Below, one piece after another: positions 1 to 8,304 of a DNA stretch of 64,000 nucleotides (positions are counted from its first letter, which is position 1; each line of letters begins with the position of its first letter). The notes under the pieces were generated by a model, which was not told the DNA's origin, did no database searches, and was given only the letters and a program-made list of their open reading frames with translations. This DNA comes from Propionibacterium sp. oral taxon 192 str. F0372. Lineage in GTDB: Bacteria; Actinomycetota; Actinomycetes; Propionibacteriales; Propionibacteriaceae. The position numbers were made by a program, and so were the translations under genes. The stretch spans positions 561,698 through 625,697 of the forward strand of contig NZ_KE340297.1 in assembly GCF_000413315.1 (NCBI RefSeq), read 5' to 3'.

Positions 1-956
1 TGCATCTGCTCACGATAATCGAGTTGATCGCCGATGTTCATCGTGCTCACCTTCCAACTCAACTTCCCATCCGGCGTACCAGTAAAAATCAACTCATCAA
101 TCGCCGACACCTGAACACCCAACGACCCCAACGACCCCAACGACCCCAACGACCCCAAAATATCAGACACCAAAGAAGGACTAAACCTACTCAAATCAAA
201 AGGAATCGTCGGCTCATCCTCACTGGTCGGCTCACTACACGCGCCAGCACCCGGAGCGGAATTGTCTGTGTCCGAGGAGAAGAAATACATACGGCAATCC
301 GGGTCATCAGGAAACGGGATCGCCGTCACACGGGTGGGCTGCCCCTTCTTCACCCCAGCATTCCACTGCACCAAGGTCCCCGCACCAAACACATCATTGT
401 AGGATTCCATCATCGAAGCAACCTGAGCAGGATCGGTGGGATCAACCTGATCATTCATCGGCTTCCCATCCACCACAAAACTCCCCTCATGATAGTCAAC
501 GCTGTTGGAGCAAGTCGTCCACGATGCCATCTTCCCACTGGGCACGACCCTCAACGATGCAGACCTGTAATAGTCACACCGAGGACGCGGATCATCCTTG
601 GCCGGAACACGAGCAACCAACCCATCAAAATCAATCTGGTCAGGAGAAAGATTCGCTTTCGCACGCCACCTCATATCCGCATTCCGCTCATCATCGTCAT
701 CCACCCGCTCCGAAATCTCCCCATCCTCACCAATGTGGTATTCAACCGCACGAGCAGACGAATCAGCCGCATACACAGTCACAAGAGGACTATCCTTCGA
801 AAAATACGCAATCTCCACCTCTGCGACAGCCGTGATATTCTTCTCGGCCACCAAACGATCCCACACCTCATGCGGATCACTCGACCTCGAGCTACACCCA
901 CTCACCAACAACGACACCCCACAACCCAAAAGAACACCACACACCACACCACGCAT
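1..956 (-). CDS. T7SS-linked lipoprotein, partial (C-terminus beyond window start)
   Basis: Reading the minus strand from the ATG at 956 gives an open frame to the window edge, about 318 residues without a stop. It begins with a lipoprotein signal peptide: MRG, a hydrophobic stretch and the lipobox LVSGC, with the lipidated Cys near residue 21. The C-terminal stretch (AIDELIFTGTPDGKLSWKVS) resembles the ends of the lipoproteins at 24920-25834 and 48032-48967, so this is one paralogous family. It also shares their central helix followed by a beta stretch. A GSL repeat sits just before the conserved C-terminal strand. It lies 49 bp downstream of a WXG-type gene on the same strand, as the 24.9 kb homologue does. 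The function is unknown. Surface exposure is inferred from the lipobox. The coding strand is unusually G/T-rich. Confidence 0.85.
   Translation of the reverse strand, partial: MRGVVCGVLLGCGVSLLVSGCSSRSSDPHEVWDRLVAEKNITAVAEVEIAYFSKDSPLVTVYAADSSARAVEYHIGEDGEISERVDDDDERNADMRWRAKANLSPDQIDFDGLVARVPAKDDPRPRCDYYRSASLRVVPSGKMASWTTCSNSVDYHEGSFVVDGKPMNDQVDPTDPAQVASMMESYNDVFGAGTLVQWNAGVKKGQPTRVTAIPFPDDPDCRMYFFSSDTDNSAPGAGACSEPTSEDEPTIPFDLSRFSPSLVSDILGSLGSLGSLGSLGVQVSAIDELIFTGTPDGKLSWKVSTMNIGDQLDYREQM
121..156 (-). repeat. Four perfect copies of a 9-bp tandem repeat inside the lipoprotein gene
   Basis: Plus-strand unit AACGACCCC is repeated four times without error. It encodes GSL repeats on the minus strand. 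Because the unit is a multiple of three, slippage would change the linker length without breaking the frame. Confidence 0.95.
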
Positions 957-1005
957 CACACACTCACACCCTTCTTCCCGAACCACACCCGTGACACATC
1001 CACTC

Positions 1006-1981
1006 TCAAAACAACGAATCCTTCATATGCTGATCATCCGCACTCACACCAGCATGCCTTTCTTGATCATCCACACCATTATCCTTATCAATCAACCCCA
1101 ACCCATCAGCATAACCAGCATTCGCATGACGCTGCTCCATCGCCACAACAGCCTCCTTCAACACATCACGCACCCGACGAGCCGAACTCTGCCAATCCAA
1201 ATCCTCATTCAACAACGCCAACCACACATCCGGCAAACCAACAACCGCATCCCACACAGCCACAGTCCGCATATAAAAATCACAACCAATAGCGCCCGCA
1301 TCACCCAAATCAGCAACCGCATCATCAATCTTTTTAGTTCTCACAGCAAGATCACACCTCTTTTCCCGCTTGAGCTTCTCCTTCACTGCCTCAAGGGCGG
1401 CCTTGATCTTCTCCGCGATCATCGTCTGAAGAAAAGAAGTCGCCTCAATCGCCCACTGATTATGCCGAGCAAGATCCTCCATAAAAAACGCATCATTCGC
1501 CCGCTCCGCAGCCTTACGCCGATACGACTCAGCAGCCTCACCCTGCCACGAATCAATCGTGATACCCTGAGCACGCACCCCAATATCATGCAACCGATCA
1601 GCATGAGCACCCCACTGCTTATGCGGACCATTCATATTCGGCCCCACAAAATACACCGTCTTCAACAACCCATCAAGCCGACTAGTACCACCAAACGGAT
1701 ACGGAAGATTCTTCGTATACTCCTTACCCAGCGCATCCCCCATCGCAGCACACGCACCCCGCTCCAACTCAGCAAACCTCGACTGAGTCCCCTCAGCATC
1801 ATAACCATCCCAAAAAAAACAAAAACCCCTTCATCTTCGACTTCGCATACTCAACCTCGGCCCGATCAAGCTCAATCGCCTGACCCAACACACCAGACAA
1901 CCAAGACAACAACGGATCAAAATCCTCACGCGTATACGCAATCACATCACCATTACGCACCGTCGAAAACGTAACACTCAT
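1006..1981 (-). pseudogene. Large WXG-type (WQG) T7SS-associated protein with a frameshift at a homopolymer
   Basis: Two frames on the minus strand form one broken gene. The first runs from ATG 1981 (Shine-Dalgarno AAAGGGG six bases upstream) and stops at 1799. The second runs to 1006. They meet at a run of eight A (1812-1819 on the plus strand). Removing one base there joins them into about 324 residues, and the restored junction FFWDGYDAEGTQSRF matches PWKAYDKEKTLANF in the intact 296-aa homologue at 25872-26762. Both have a WQG turn followed by AAESYR and long helices, the WXG100-type helical hairpin. The cause could be a true null mutation, phase variation or transcriptional slippage at T8, or a sequencing error. 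The lipoprotein gene follows directly. Confidence 0.8.
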
Positions 1982-2578
1982 CACCGGCCCCTTTCTGCAA
2001 CAGCCGCATTCACAGCCTCGACATCTTCATAACCTCAAGAACACAGCAACGAACGACAGCATCCGATACAAACCTGTATCCAATGCTGGGGTGTCGCCCC
2101 ACGTCACTACCTGATTTTACACACCCCACCGGGCATCCGGAACTAAAACACCACCACTCATCGGATGAACACCTACGATCCACCATGAACAACTAATCAA
2201 CAAGGCCCTTCAGACGCCATAAGGTTCCCACCGCCCGTTATCTCCTGCCGGGGTTCTGGTCGCTGGCTAGGTCTAACATGACTAGATGCCCCTGCTATCG
2301 ATGATCCGGGATGCTGTCACCGGGTGCTGGTGGTGTGAGCTGATCGCTGACAGGGGCACGACCCACCTGCCGACAAATACCCACCGCGTGATGTCTCGGG
2401 ACGTCAGCAAGGAAGGAAAGCGATGCGCGACGCCTCCGTGCGAAACCACCATGGGTGAGCCCCGTCCTCGGGTTGCACAATGACGTGGCACATATGCATG
2501 ATGGTGCCCGCAATGGGTCACCCCGCCCGAGCATCGATCACTGGCGTGGCGCCCTGACACCCGATTTCAGGAGAGTCG
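1982..2578. other. Intergenic, no gene seen
   Basis: About 600 bp between the divergently oriented T7SS-linked locus and the GH16 gene. Several short frames overlap on both strands (2282-2560) but have no family resemblance or good ribosome site. The region should hold the promoters of both flanking genes. The only clear element is CAGGAG just upstream of the GH16 ATG. Confidence 0.6.
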
Positions 2579-3784
2579 ATGCGTGCTTTGAAGCCCCGCT
2601 GCTTGGGGCTATCCATCACGTGGGGCGTGCTCGCCCTCACCATGTCTTTATCCCAGATGACACCAGCACAAGCTGTGGGGGCGTCTCCCGAGAGCCTGAC
2701 CGGCACCAAAGTGAGCGCACGACAAAACGTCGTGGCGGATCGAGCCCCGGATCCCGCACCACCCTATTCACTGGCGGGTGGGGACGAGTTCAATGACTCG
2801 TCCCCACTGGTGGATAGGGGATGGATACCACGACTGGTAGGGCTAGGCGACGACCCGATGGAGAACACGATATTTGTCCCGGAGAATGTCTCGGTGGCCG
2901 ACGGCAACCTGCGCATCACCACCAGACGGCACTGCCTCACCGCGGGGGAACAGGCGAATGACAAGAACGTGAGCCCCAACGGTGCGGTATGCCCGGAGGG
3001 GACTCGCACCGCTTACGCCTCGGCACGCATCGACACGGGGTTCATTTTCTCGGGAACATTCTCCATGGAGGTCAGGGCTCGCATGGCCGACGATGCTTTC
3101 GATGGCCTGCACTTCGCGGCATGGATGCAAAACGACCAGCAGTACTGCCCCACGGATGGCCCCCCGACCAGCGACATCGGTGAGCTAGACACCATGGAGG
3201 TGTACACCCACGAGAAACGGGTGAACAGCACCACTCATCTCACCTGCGGGTATGACGGCAACTCCGACACCATCCGTACCCATTCGCGGATATCTGGTAT
3301 CGACCTCCAAGGACAATGGCACGTATTCAAGATGACGTGGGACGGATACGCCATCAGGTACTACGTAGACGGCAAATTGATGGCTGCGGATTCCGGTGGC
3401 GGCGATGTCATTGGATCATCGGTGGGCATCACCCAAGAGCACCTGCGCACCGTGATGAACGACCATCCCTGGAGGGTCGTCATCGACTCCTACGTGTTCC
3501 CAAAAGACATCGACTGGGTGCCGCCGACGGATGACACCCGCCCATTTCCCGAACGGGTCGATCTGGTCGACTACGTGCGTGTCCGGCCCCTCATCGACGT
3601 CTTCCCGTCGGGGCCGATCGGTGACCTGTGGCGCGCGAACCCCGATCTGGGGGACCCGGTCAGCGCCGAGACGGACGGGCCGTCAGACACCAGGGAACAG
3701 AACTTCACCAATGGAACCATCCGTTGGTCCCCTGGCAGCCAAGCGCAGATCATCGACGACAGGAGAGCGCACAAAACGCGATGA
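2579..3784 (+). CDS. Secreted GH16 family glycoside hydrolase with C-terminal LGFP repeat
   Basis: 401 residues. An N-terminal Sec signal peptide ends in an AQA-type cleavage region near residue 32. The catalytic domain follows (about 65-340) and carries the GH16 signature ExDxxE as GELDTMEVY, supplying nucleophile and acid/base glutamates. GH16 enzymes cut beta-1,3/1,4-glucans or galactans; the substrate here cannot be told. The last 50 residues (GPIGDLWRANPDLG to GTIRWSP) read as one LGFP repeat, a module tied to cell-wall association in actinobacteria. That suggests an enzyme retained at the envelope. Start chosen for CAGGAG seven bases upstream. Transcribed away from the T7SS-linked locus. 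Confidence 0.85.
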   Translation: MRALKPRCLGLSITWGVLALTMSLSQMTPAQAVGASPESLTGTKVSARQNVVADRAPDPAPPYSLAGGDEFNDSSPLVDRGWIPRLVGLGDDPMENTIFVPENVSVADGNLRITTRRHCLTAGEQANDKNVSPNGAVCPEGTRTAYASARIDTGFIFSGTFSMEVRARMADDAFDGLHFAAWMQNDQQYCPTDGPPTSDIGELDTMEVYTHEKRVNSTTHLTCGYDGNSDTIRTHSRISGIDLQGQWHVFKMTWDGYAIRYYVDGKLMAADSGGGDVIGSSVGITQEHLRTVMNDHPWRVVIDSYVFPKDIDWVPPTDDTRPFPERVDLVDYVRVRPLIDVFPSGPIGDLWRANPDLGDPVSAETDGPSDTREQNFTNGTIRWSPGSQAQIIDDRRAHKTR

Positions 3785-3989
3785 TCTCCTGTCGTCTAGA
3801 TCATCGGCAGTCGGGCAGCTGATCGGCCGATCCCGGGTACGACCGGATCCGGAATACACCCCAGGCAAAGCGCACAACCTTGCCGGATAGGTGGAAACAC
3901 CAGGTGCCTGCCGGGTCGCCAAGTAGTGCGATCCGTTGGGCGGCTGTCATCGCCGTGGAAGATTCTCGGTCTGTAACACCCAGCACTTC

Positions 3990-4718
3990 TCACGCAGAGT
4001 GGCCCTGAAGCCCGGTCACCCGTTGGTACTCATCGAAGGTGATTTCGTAGACCATCTCGGGGAAACGAAGTGTCCACGTCTGTGCCTGATTGGTGAGTTC
4101 CAGCCCGAACCACCGGGCATAGGTGGTTACGAGATCAAGGTGCGGCACCATCGGCACCGTCGAGATGGCGTTGGTCAGCAGGCGCGGGAAACGGACCGCG
4201 TCGGGCGCGAAATCGGGTACCTTCTCGTCGTGAATCGAGCAGAAGAACCGACCACTGCCATAGTCTCCGGAGTAAACGGCTTTCGGGCGCAGCCAGGCGA
4301 AGCAGGCGAATTGAAGTGGCCACCCGGCTACCCCACCTTCGGCCATCTCCTTGCCCATTGAGAACTTCCCGGTAGTGAGTTCCCACGCCCTCTCGTGGTC
4401 GGGGGAGGCATCCCGCAGCCACTTCGCAGCGCCGGTCACCTGATCGAACTCGGCACCGGTATAGCTCTCATTCGCCCATGCCCACAACCATGTGTCGGAT
4501 TCGTAGGCGTGCGAACCCCACAGCTGCATCGACAACTGGCGGGTGCCCAGGGTTAACTTCCCTGTGAGCAGGTCAACGCTCCAGTTCATCTGGGCATCAG
4601 CGCCCAGCCATTCGCTGAACGATTCCTGGAGGTCATTGACCACCACCGAATGCCTGGCTCCGAAGGCGATGAGATCGGTGTGGTCGGCGGGGGTCTCGGG
4701 ATAATCGTTAGCGCTCAC
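3990..4718 (-). CDS. DUF6882-like cytosolic protein
   Basis: About 242 residues from a GTG at 4718 (VSANDYPETP). An in-frame upstream ATG at 4796 would give 268, but its extra N-terminus looks uninformative. Features are WSVDLLTGKLTLG, a strand-rich middle and SHAYESDTWLWAWAN, which I associate with the DUF6882 family of small actinobacterial proteins of unknown function. There is no signal peptide or membrane segment. It converges with the GH16 gene across a 205-bp gap containing the palindrome GATCGGCCGATC (3820-3831). Such proteins are often found near toxin or immunity islands, but no role can be assigned. Confidence 0.65.
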   Translation of the reverse strand: MSANDYPETPADHTDLIAFGARHSVVVNDLQESFSEWLGADAQMNWSVDLLTGKLTLGTRQLSMQLWGSHAYESDTWLWAWANESYTGAEFDQVTGAAKWLRDASPDHERAWELTTGKFSMGKEMAEGGVAGWPLQFACFAWLRPKAVYSGDYGSGRFFCSIHDEKVPDFAPDAVRFPRLLTNAISTVPMVPHLDLVTTYARWFGLELTNQAQTWTLRFPEMVYEITFDEYQRVTGLQGHSA

Positions 4719-4916
4719 AACTCCATCGTGCCATCCGAACGGGCCATATGAACAGGATACGAACAGGATGTGCCGTTGTTGGCACTCACCACACACGCAC
4801 CGATGCAGAACCGTATCCTTGATCTTGGATTCACAGCGAGTCCACAGCCCTGTGATACCGGCTGTCAGTGCTCATCCGCATAGCCTTGGGACAGCATTTC
4901 GAGAACAGGAGACCCG

Positions 4917-6926
4917 ATGTCCGTGGACCAGGTGAACTCAACCTACGAGCAGCAGTGGCTCGCAGCCAGGGATCCGGGCGTCCCACGTCACATGGAGTAC
5001 CCGCAGGGGAACCTCGTCGAGGCCCTGGAACGGGCCGCCCGTACCTGGGCCGACAAGGACGCCTTGGATTTTTTCGGGCGGCGCACCAGCTACGCCGAAC
5101 TCATGACCCGTATCGAAGCGGTCGCTGGAAACCTCCGCTGCCTGGGAGTCGGCCCCGGTGACCACGTCGCCTTGCTCATGCCCACCTGCCCACAGCACGT
5201 CATCGCCTTCTACGCGGTACTTGCCTGCGGTGCGACGGTCGTCGAGCACAATCCGTTGTACACCGTCAACGAGTTGGCCCCGCTGTTCGCCGATCACCGG
5301 GCGAAGGTGGCGATCGTCTGGGATTCGGCGGCAGACACCATCCAGGCCCTGGACCGCAGCATCCGTCCACATCACATCGTGTCGATCGACATGATCACCG
5401 AAATGCCCTGGTTCAAGCGTCTGCTGCTGCGCCTGCCCATCGCCAAGGCCCGCGCCTCACGGGCCCAGTTGTCTACCCCAGCCAAAGCCACCATCCATTT
5501 CAAGGACCTGCTCCGCGACGCAACCCCCATTCCAGAAAGCGCTTCCCCCTCAAGTGACGACGTCGCTTTGGTTCTCTACACCTCCGGCACCACCGGCACT
5601 CCCAAGGCAGTCCCGCTAACCCACGCGAATCTCATGGCCTCCACTGCTCAGGCCCTCGCCTGGGTCACCCCGCTGGTTCCTGGTCGCGACGTTTTCCTCG
5701 CCTGCCTTCCGTTGTTCCACGTCTTCGGCTGTTCCCTATCGATGAATGCCGCCCTCAACGACGGCGCGATGATCCATCTCATTCCCAAACCGGAGACCGC
5801 GCTGATCCTTGATGCCATCAAACGCAGGCGCCCGACGATGGTGATCGCCGTCCCCCCGCTGTTCGAACGCATCCTTAAGGGGGCTGAGGAACGCAAGGTC
5901 GACTTGCGCGGCATCACCACCGGCATCTCCGGCGCAATGTCCCTGCACGGGGAGCTCATCTCCCGTTGGGAAGCCGCAACGAAAGGCCTTCTCATAGAGG
6001 GTTACGGATTGTCGGAGTGTTCCCCCATCGTCTGCGGCAATCCAGTCAACACCACCCGCACCGCAGAATCTATCGGCATCCCCTTCCCCGACACCGAACT
6101 ACGCCTGGCCGATCTGGAAGATCCGGCCCGGCCTGCCGCGCCGGGGCAGGCCGGTGAGATCCAGGTCAAAGGACCCCAGGTTTTCGCCGGTTACAGCAAC
6201 GACCCCGAGGCCACTGCAGAAGCCTTCATCGACGGCTGGTTCCGCACCGGCGACGTCGCCAAGCCCGATGAGAACGGATTCCTGCACATCGTCGACCGCA
6301 TCAAGGAAGTCGTCATCACCGGCGGTTTCAACGTCTACCCATCCGAGGTGGAGCAGGCGATGCGCGACGAGACCGGCATCGAGGAGATCGCCGTCGTTGG
6401 GCTGGCCAATGAGCTCGGCGTCGAGGAGGTCATCGCAGCCGTCGTCGCCCCCGATTCCATGCCACCCTTCGACCTCGACGAATTGCGCGCGGAGCTCAAG
6501 CACCGCCTGGCCGCCTACAAGGTGCCGCGCCGGGTCTTCATCCTCGATTCTCTGCCCCGCAACGCCATGGGCAAGGTGCAGCGACGCCAGGTGCGCGAGG
6601 CTGTCGAATCGATAGCAATCGGCGAATGGCTCGACCGCGCCGATTCCTGGCGAGAATGGGTGGACCGGCTGGATGCCGACATCCGTGATTGGATGGATCA
6701 AGTCGGTCCTGACCTGCGAGAACGCCTGGAACAAGTTGCCCCGGAACTGCGGGAGAAACTCGAACGCTGGGATTCCGAAATCCGTACTCGCCTTGAGGAA
6801 TTGCCCAACCTGCGAGAACGCATCGAGAAATGGGATCTGGGGACGCGTCTGGAGATGGTGCGTGACCAGCTCAGGCAGCGCGCGACCCAGGTCACCGGAA
6901 AAGAGGATCCCAGTAAGGAGGGCTGA
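4917..6926 (+). CDS. Long-chain fatty-acid-CoA ligase (FadD-like) with helical C-terminal tail
   Basis: 669 residues of the acyl-adenylate family, activating a fatty acid with ATP and loading it onto CoA. The AMP-binding signature YTSGTTGTPKA lies near residue 220, GYGLSECSP near 362, WFRTGDVA near 438, the hinge KEVVITGGFNVYPSEVE near 460, and the catalytic C-terminal lysine in GKVQRR near 552. Usual family length is about 500-560. The extra 100 or so residues (566-669) are a repetitive charged amphipathic helix with regular Trp/Leu and Arg/Glu spacing, such as LRERLEQVAPELREKLERW. This could bind membrane or self-associate. ATG chosen for CAGGAG upstream. It appears monocistronic. Confidence 0.9.
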   Translation: MSVDQVNSTYEQQWLAARDPGVPRHMEYPQGNLVEALERAARTWADKDALDFFGRRTSYAELMTRIEAVAGNLRCLGVGPGDHVALLMPTCPQHVIAFYAVLACGATVVEHNPLYTVNELAPLFADHRAKVAIVWDSAADTIQALDRSIRPHHIVSIDMITEMPWFKRLLLRLPIAKARASRAQLSTPAKATIHFKDLLRDATPIPESASPSSDDVALVLYTSGTTGTPKAVPLTHANLMASTAQALAWVTPLVPGRDVFLACLPLFHVFGCSLSMNAALNDGAMIHLIPKPETALILDAIKRRRPTMVIAVPPLFERILKGAEERKVDLRGITTGISGAMSLHGELISRWEAATKGLLIEGYGLSECSPIVCGNPVNTTRTAESIGIPFPDTELRLADLEDPARPAAPGQAGEIQVKGPQVFAGYSNDPEATAEAFIDGWFRTGDVAKPDENGFLHIVDRIKEVVITGGFNVYPSEVEQAMRDETGIEEIAVVGLANELGVEEVIAAVVAPDSMPPFDLDELRAELKHRLAAYKVPRRVFILDSLPRNAMGKVQRRQVREAVESIAIGEWLDRADSWREWVDRLDADIRDWMDQVGPDLRERLEQVAPELREKLERWDSEIRTRLEELPNLRERIEKWDLGTRLEMVRDQLRQRATQVTGKEDPSKEG

Positions 6927-7065
6927 CCCGCGAACAACGGCCCCAGACACCGCGATGACGGCCGTCATCACCAGCATCCTGAGACCATCAGGTCGGGAAC
7001 CGGTCCGGCATTTCTCGCCGAGTCGGCTTACCCGACAGCATCACTGATGCGACAGCACCACTGAG

Positions 7066-7095
7066 GTTTGCCATGGCCCCGTTGCCATGGCAAAC
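7066..7095. terminator. Perfect 12-bp inverted repeat, probable terminator of the acyl-CoA ligase gene
   Basis: Arms GTTTGCCATGGC and GCCATGGCAAAC are separated by six bases. There is no clear U tract, but the arms themselves contain T and A runs. It lies about 140 bp after the ligase stop and 75 bp before the next gene. An operator role is possible. A separate 16-bp palindrome lies at 6954-6969. Confidence 0.55.
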
Positions 7096-7170
7096 AACGG
7101 CAACCGCAGTGGGGCTGGATGAGCCCTTCATTAGGCTGCACCCGGCAGCAGCCTGACGTAGGAGAAACCC

Positions 7171-8220
7171 ATGGTTCAGCTCTCGGTTCTCGACTTGGTG
7201 CCTGTGCGCACCGGCCAACCCACCGGGCAGGCGATCAATGCTTGCCTGAATCTGGCCAAGGTCGCCGACCAGAGCAGTGTCACCCGGTTCTGGCTCGCCG
7301 AACACCACAATATGAAGTCCGTCGCATCGACCAGCCCTGCCGTGCTGGCCGGCATGATCGCCGCGCAGACCGTTCAGATGAGGATCGGTTCGGGCGGAGT
7401 CATGCTGCCCAACCATGCCCCACTTGCCGTCGCCGAACAGTTTTCCCTTCTCGAAGCGGCCTTCCCGGGACGAATCGATCTGGGTATTGGCCGGGCTCCC
7501 GGCACCGACCCGGTCACCTCCTGGGCGCTGCGCGGTGGACGCGACGACGAGACCAGCAACAGCTGCTTCCCCGAGAACAGTCGCTTCCCCGAGTGGGTGG
7601 AGCAGGTGACCGCCCTGACAATGGGCTCACTACCGGTCGAGATCGGCACGCGCCACTTCGAACTCAATGCGACCCCGGCCCCCATCTCCAGCCCGACGGT
7701 GTGGCTGTTGGGTTCTTCCGGTTACTCCGCCGCACTGGCGGCCCGTATGGGGCTGCCCTATGTGTATGCCCATCACTTCACTGGGCAGGGCACCGAGGAA
7801 GCGTTGCGCAGCTATCGAGGCTCCCACGTGGGCCCCGGGCGCCCACGCACCTTCGTCACGGTCAATGTCTGCGTCGCGCCCCACGCCGAGCAGGCTTGGC
7901 AAGAAACCCTGCCCCACCAAAACCAGATGGCAAGACTGCGGATGGGCTTGCCATCACGCCCGATGGAAACCATCGAGGAGGCACAGGCCAGCGGGGCCCT
8001 GCTATCGGGGAATGCCCTTGAGAAGATGACCGAGCCATGGCTCGTTGGCAATCCCTTCGAGGTGGCCCAGCAGATCTTCGAACTGGCTGACCGTTTCGAG
8101 GTCGATGAGGTGATGATCCATCCGATCAACGGGGCCCACGACGGCGACCCCATAGACGCCAACCCCGGGCGCGAGTACGCAGTGCGGGAGCTCGCCAGCC
8201 GGTTGGTCGACGTCAGCTAA
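7171..8220 (+). CDS. Luciferase-like (LLM class, MsnO8-type) flavin-dependent oxidoreductase
   Basis: 349 residues with the bacterial-luciferase TIM-barrel pattern. The N-terminus LSVLDLVPVRTG, then FWLAEHHNM, IGSGGVMLPNHAPLAVAEQF and GRIDLGIGRAPGTDP are typical of the MsnO8/YhbW-type LLM subgroup. Members use FMNH2 supplied by a reductase, or F420; no reductase is adjacent, so cofactor and substrate are open. TAGGAG is correctly placed before the ATG. It is transcribed alone and converges with kdgK. Confidence 0.85.
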   Translation: MVQLSVLDLVPVRTGQPTGQAINACLNLAKVADQSSVTRFWLAEHHNMKSVASTSPAVLAGMIAAQTVQMRIGSGGVMLPNHAPLAVAEQFSLLEAAFPGRIDLGIGRAPGTDPVTSWALRGGRDDETSNSCFPENSRFPEWVEQVTALTMGSLPVEIGTRHFELNATPAPISSPTVWLLGSSGYSAALAARMGLPYVYAHHFTGQGTEEALRSYRGSHVGPGRPRTFVTVNVCVAPHAEQAWQETLPHQNQMARLRMGLPSRPMETIEEAQASGALLSGNALEKMTEPWLVGNPFEVAQQIFELADRFEVDEVMIHPINGAHDGDPIDANPGREYAVRELASRLVDVS

Positions 8221-8304
8221 GCCTCCCACGACCAACCGGGACGGTGTCGATCGGCAGTACCGCGGCAGCCTTACCTGGCAATAGCGCCTGAGTCCTTCCG
8301 GAAT

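Noticed and set aside
24-1974. Long plus-strand frames of up to 458 residues opposite the T7SS-linked locus
   Set aside because: They are low-complexity Thr/His/Pro/Ser text produced by the A/C-rich antisense strand. The minus strand encodes a proper lipoprotein and a WXG-type protein.
2282-2560. Several overlapping short frames on both strands
   Set aside because: No ribosome site, no family resemblance, and mutual overlap; treated as intergenic.
6099-6977. 292-residue minus-strand frame opposite the acyl-CoA ligase
   Set aside because: Shadow of a GC-rich gene; the ligase motifs on the plus strand are decisive.
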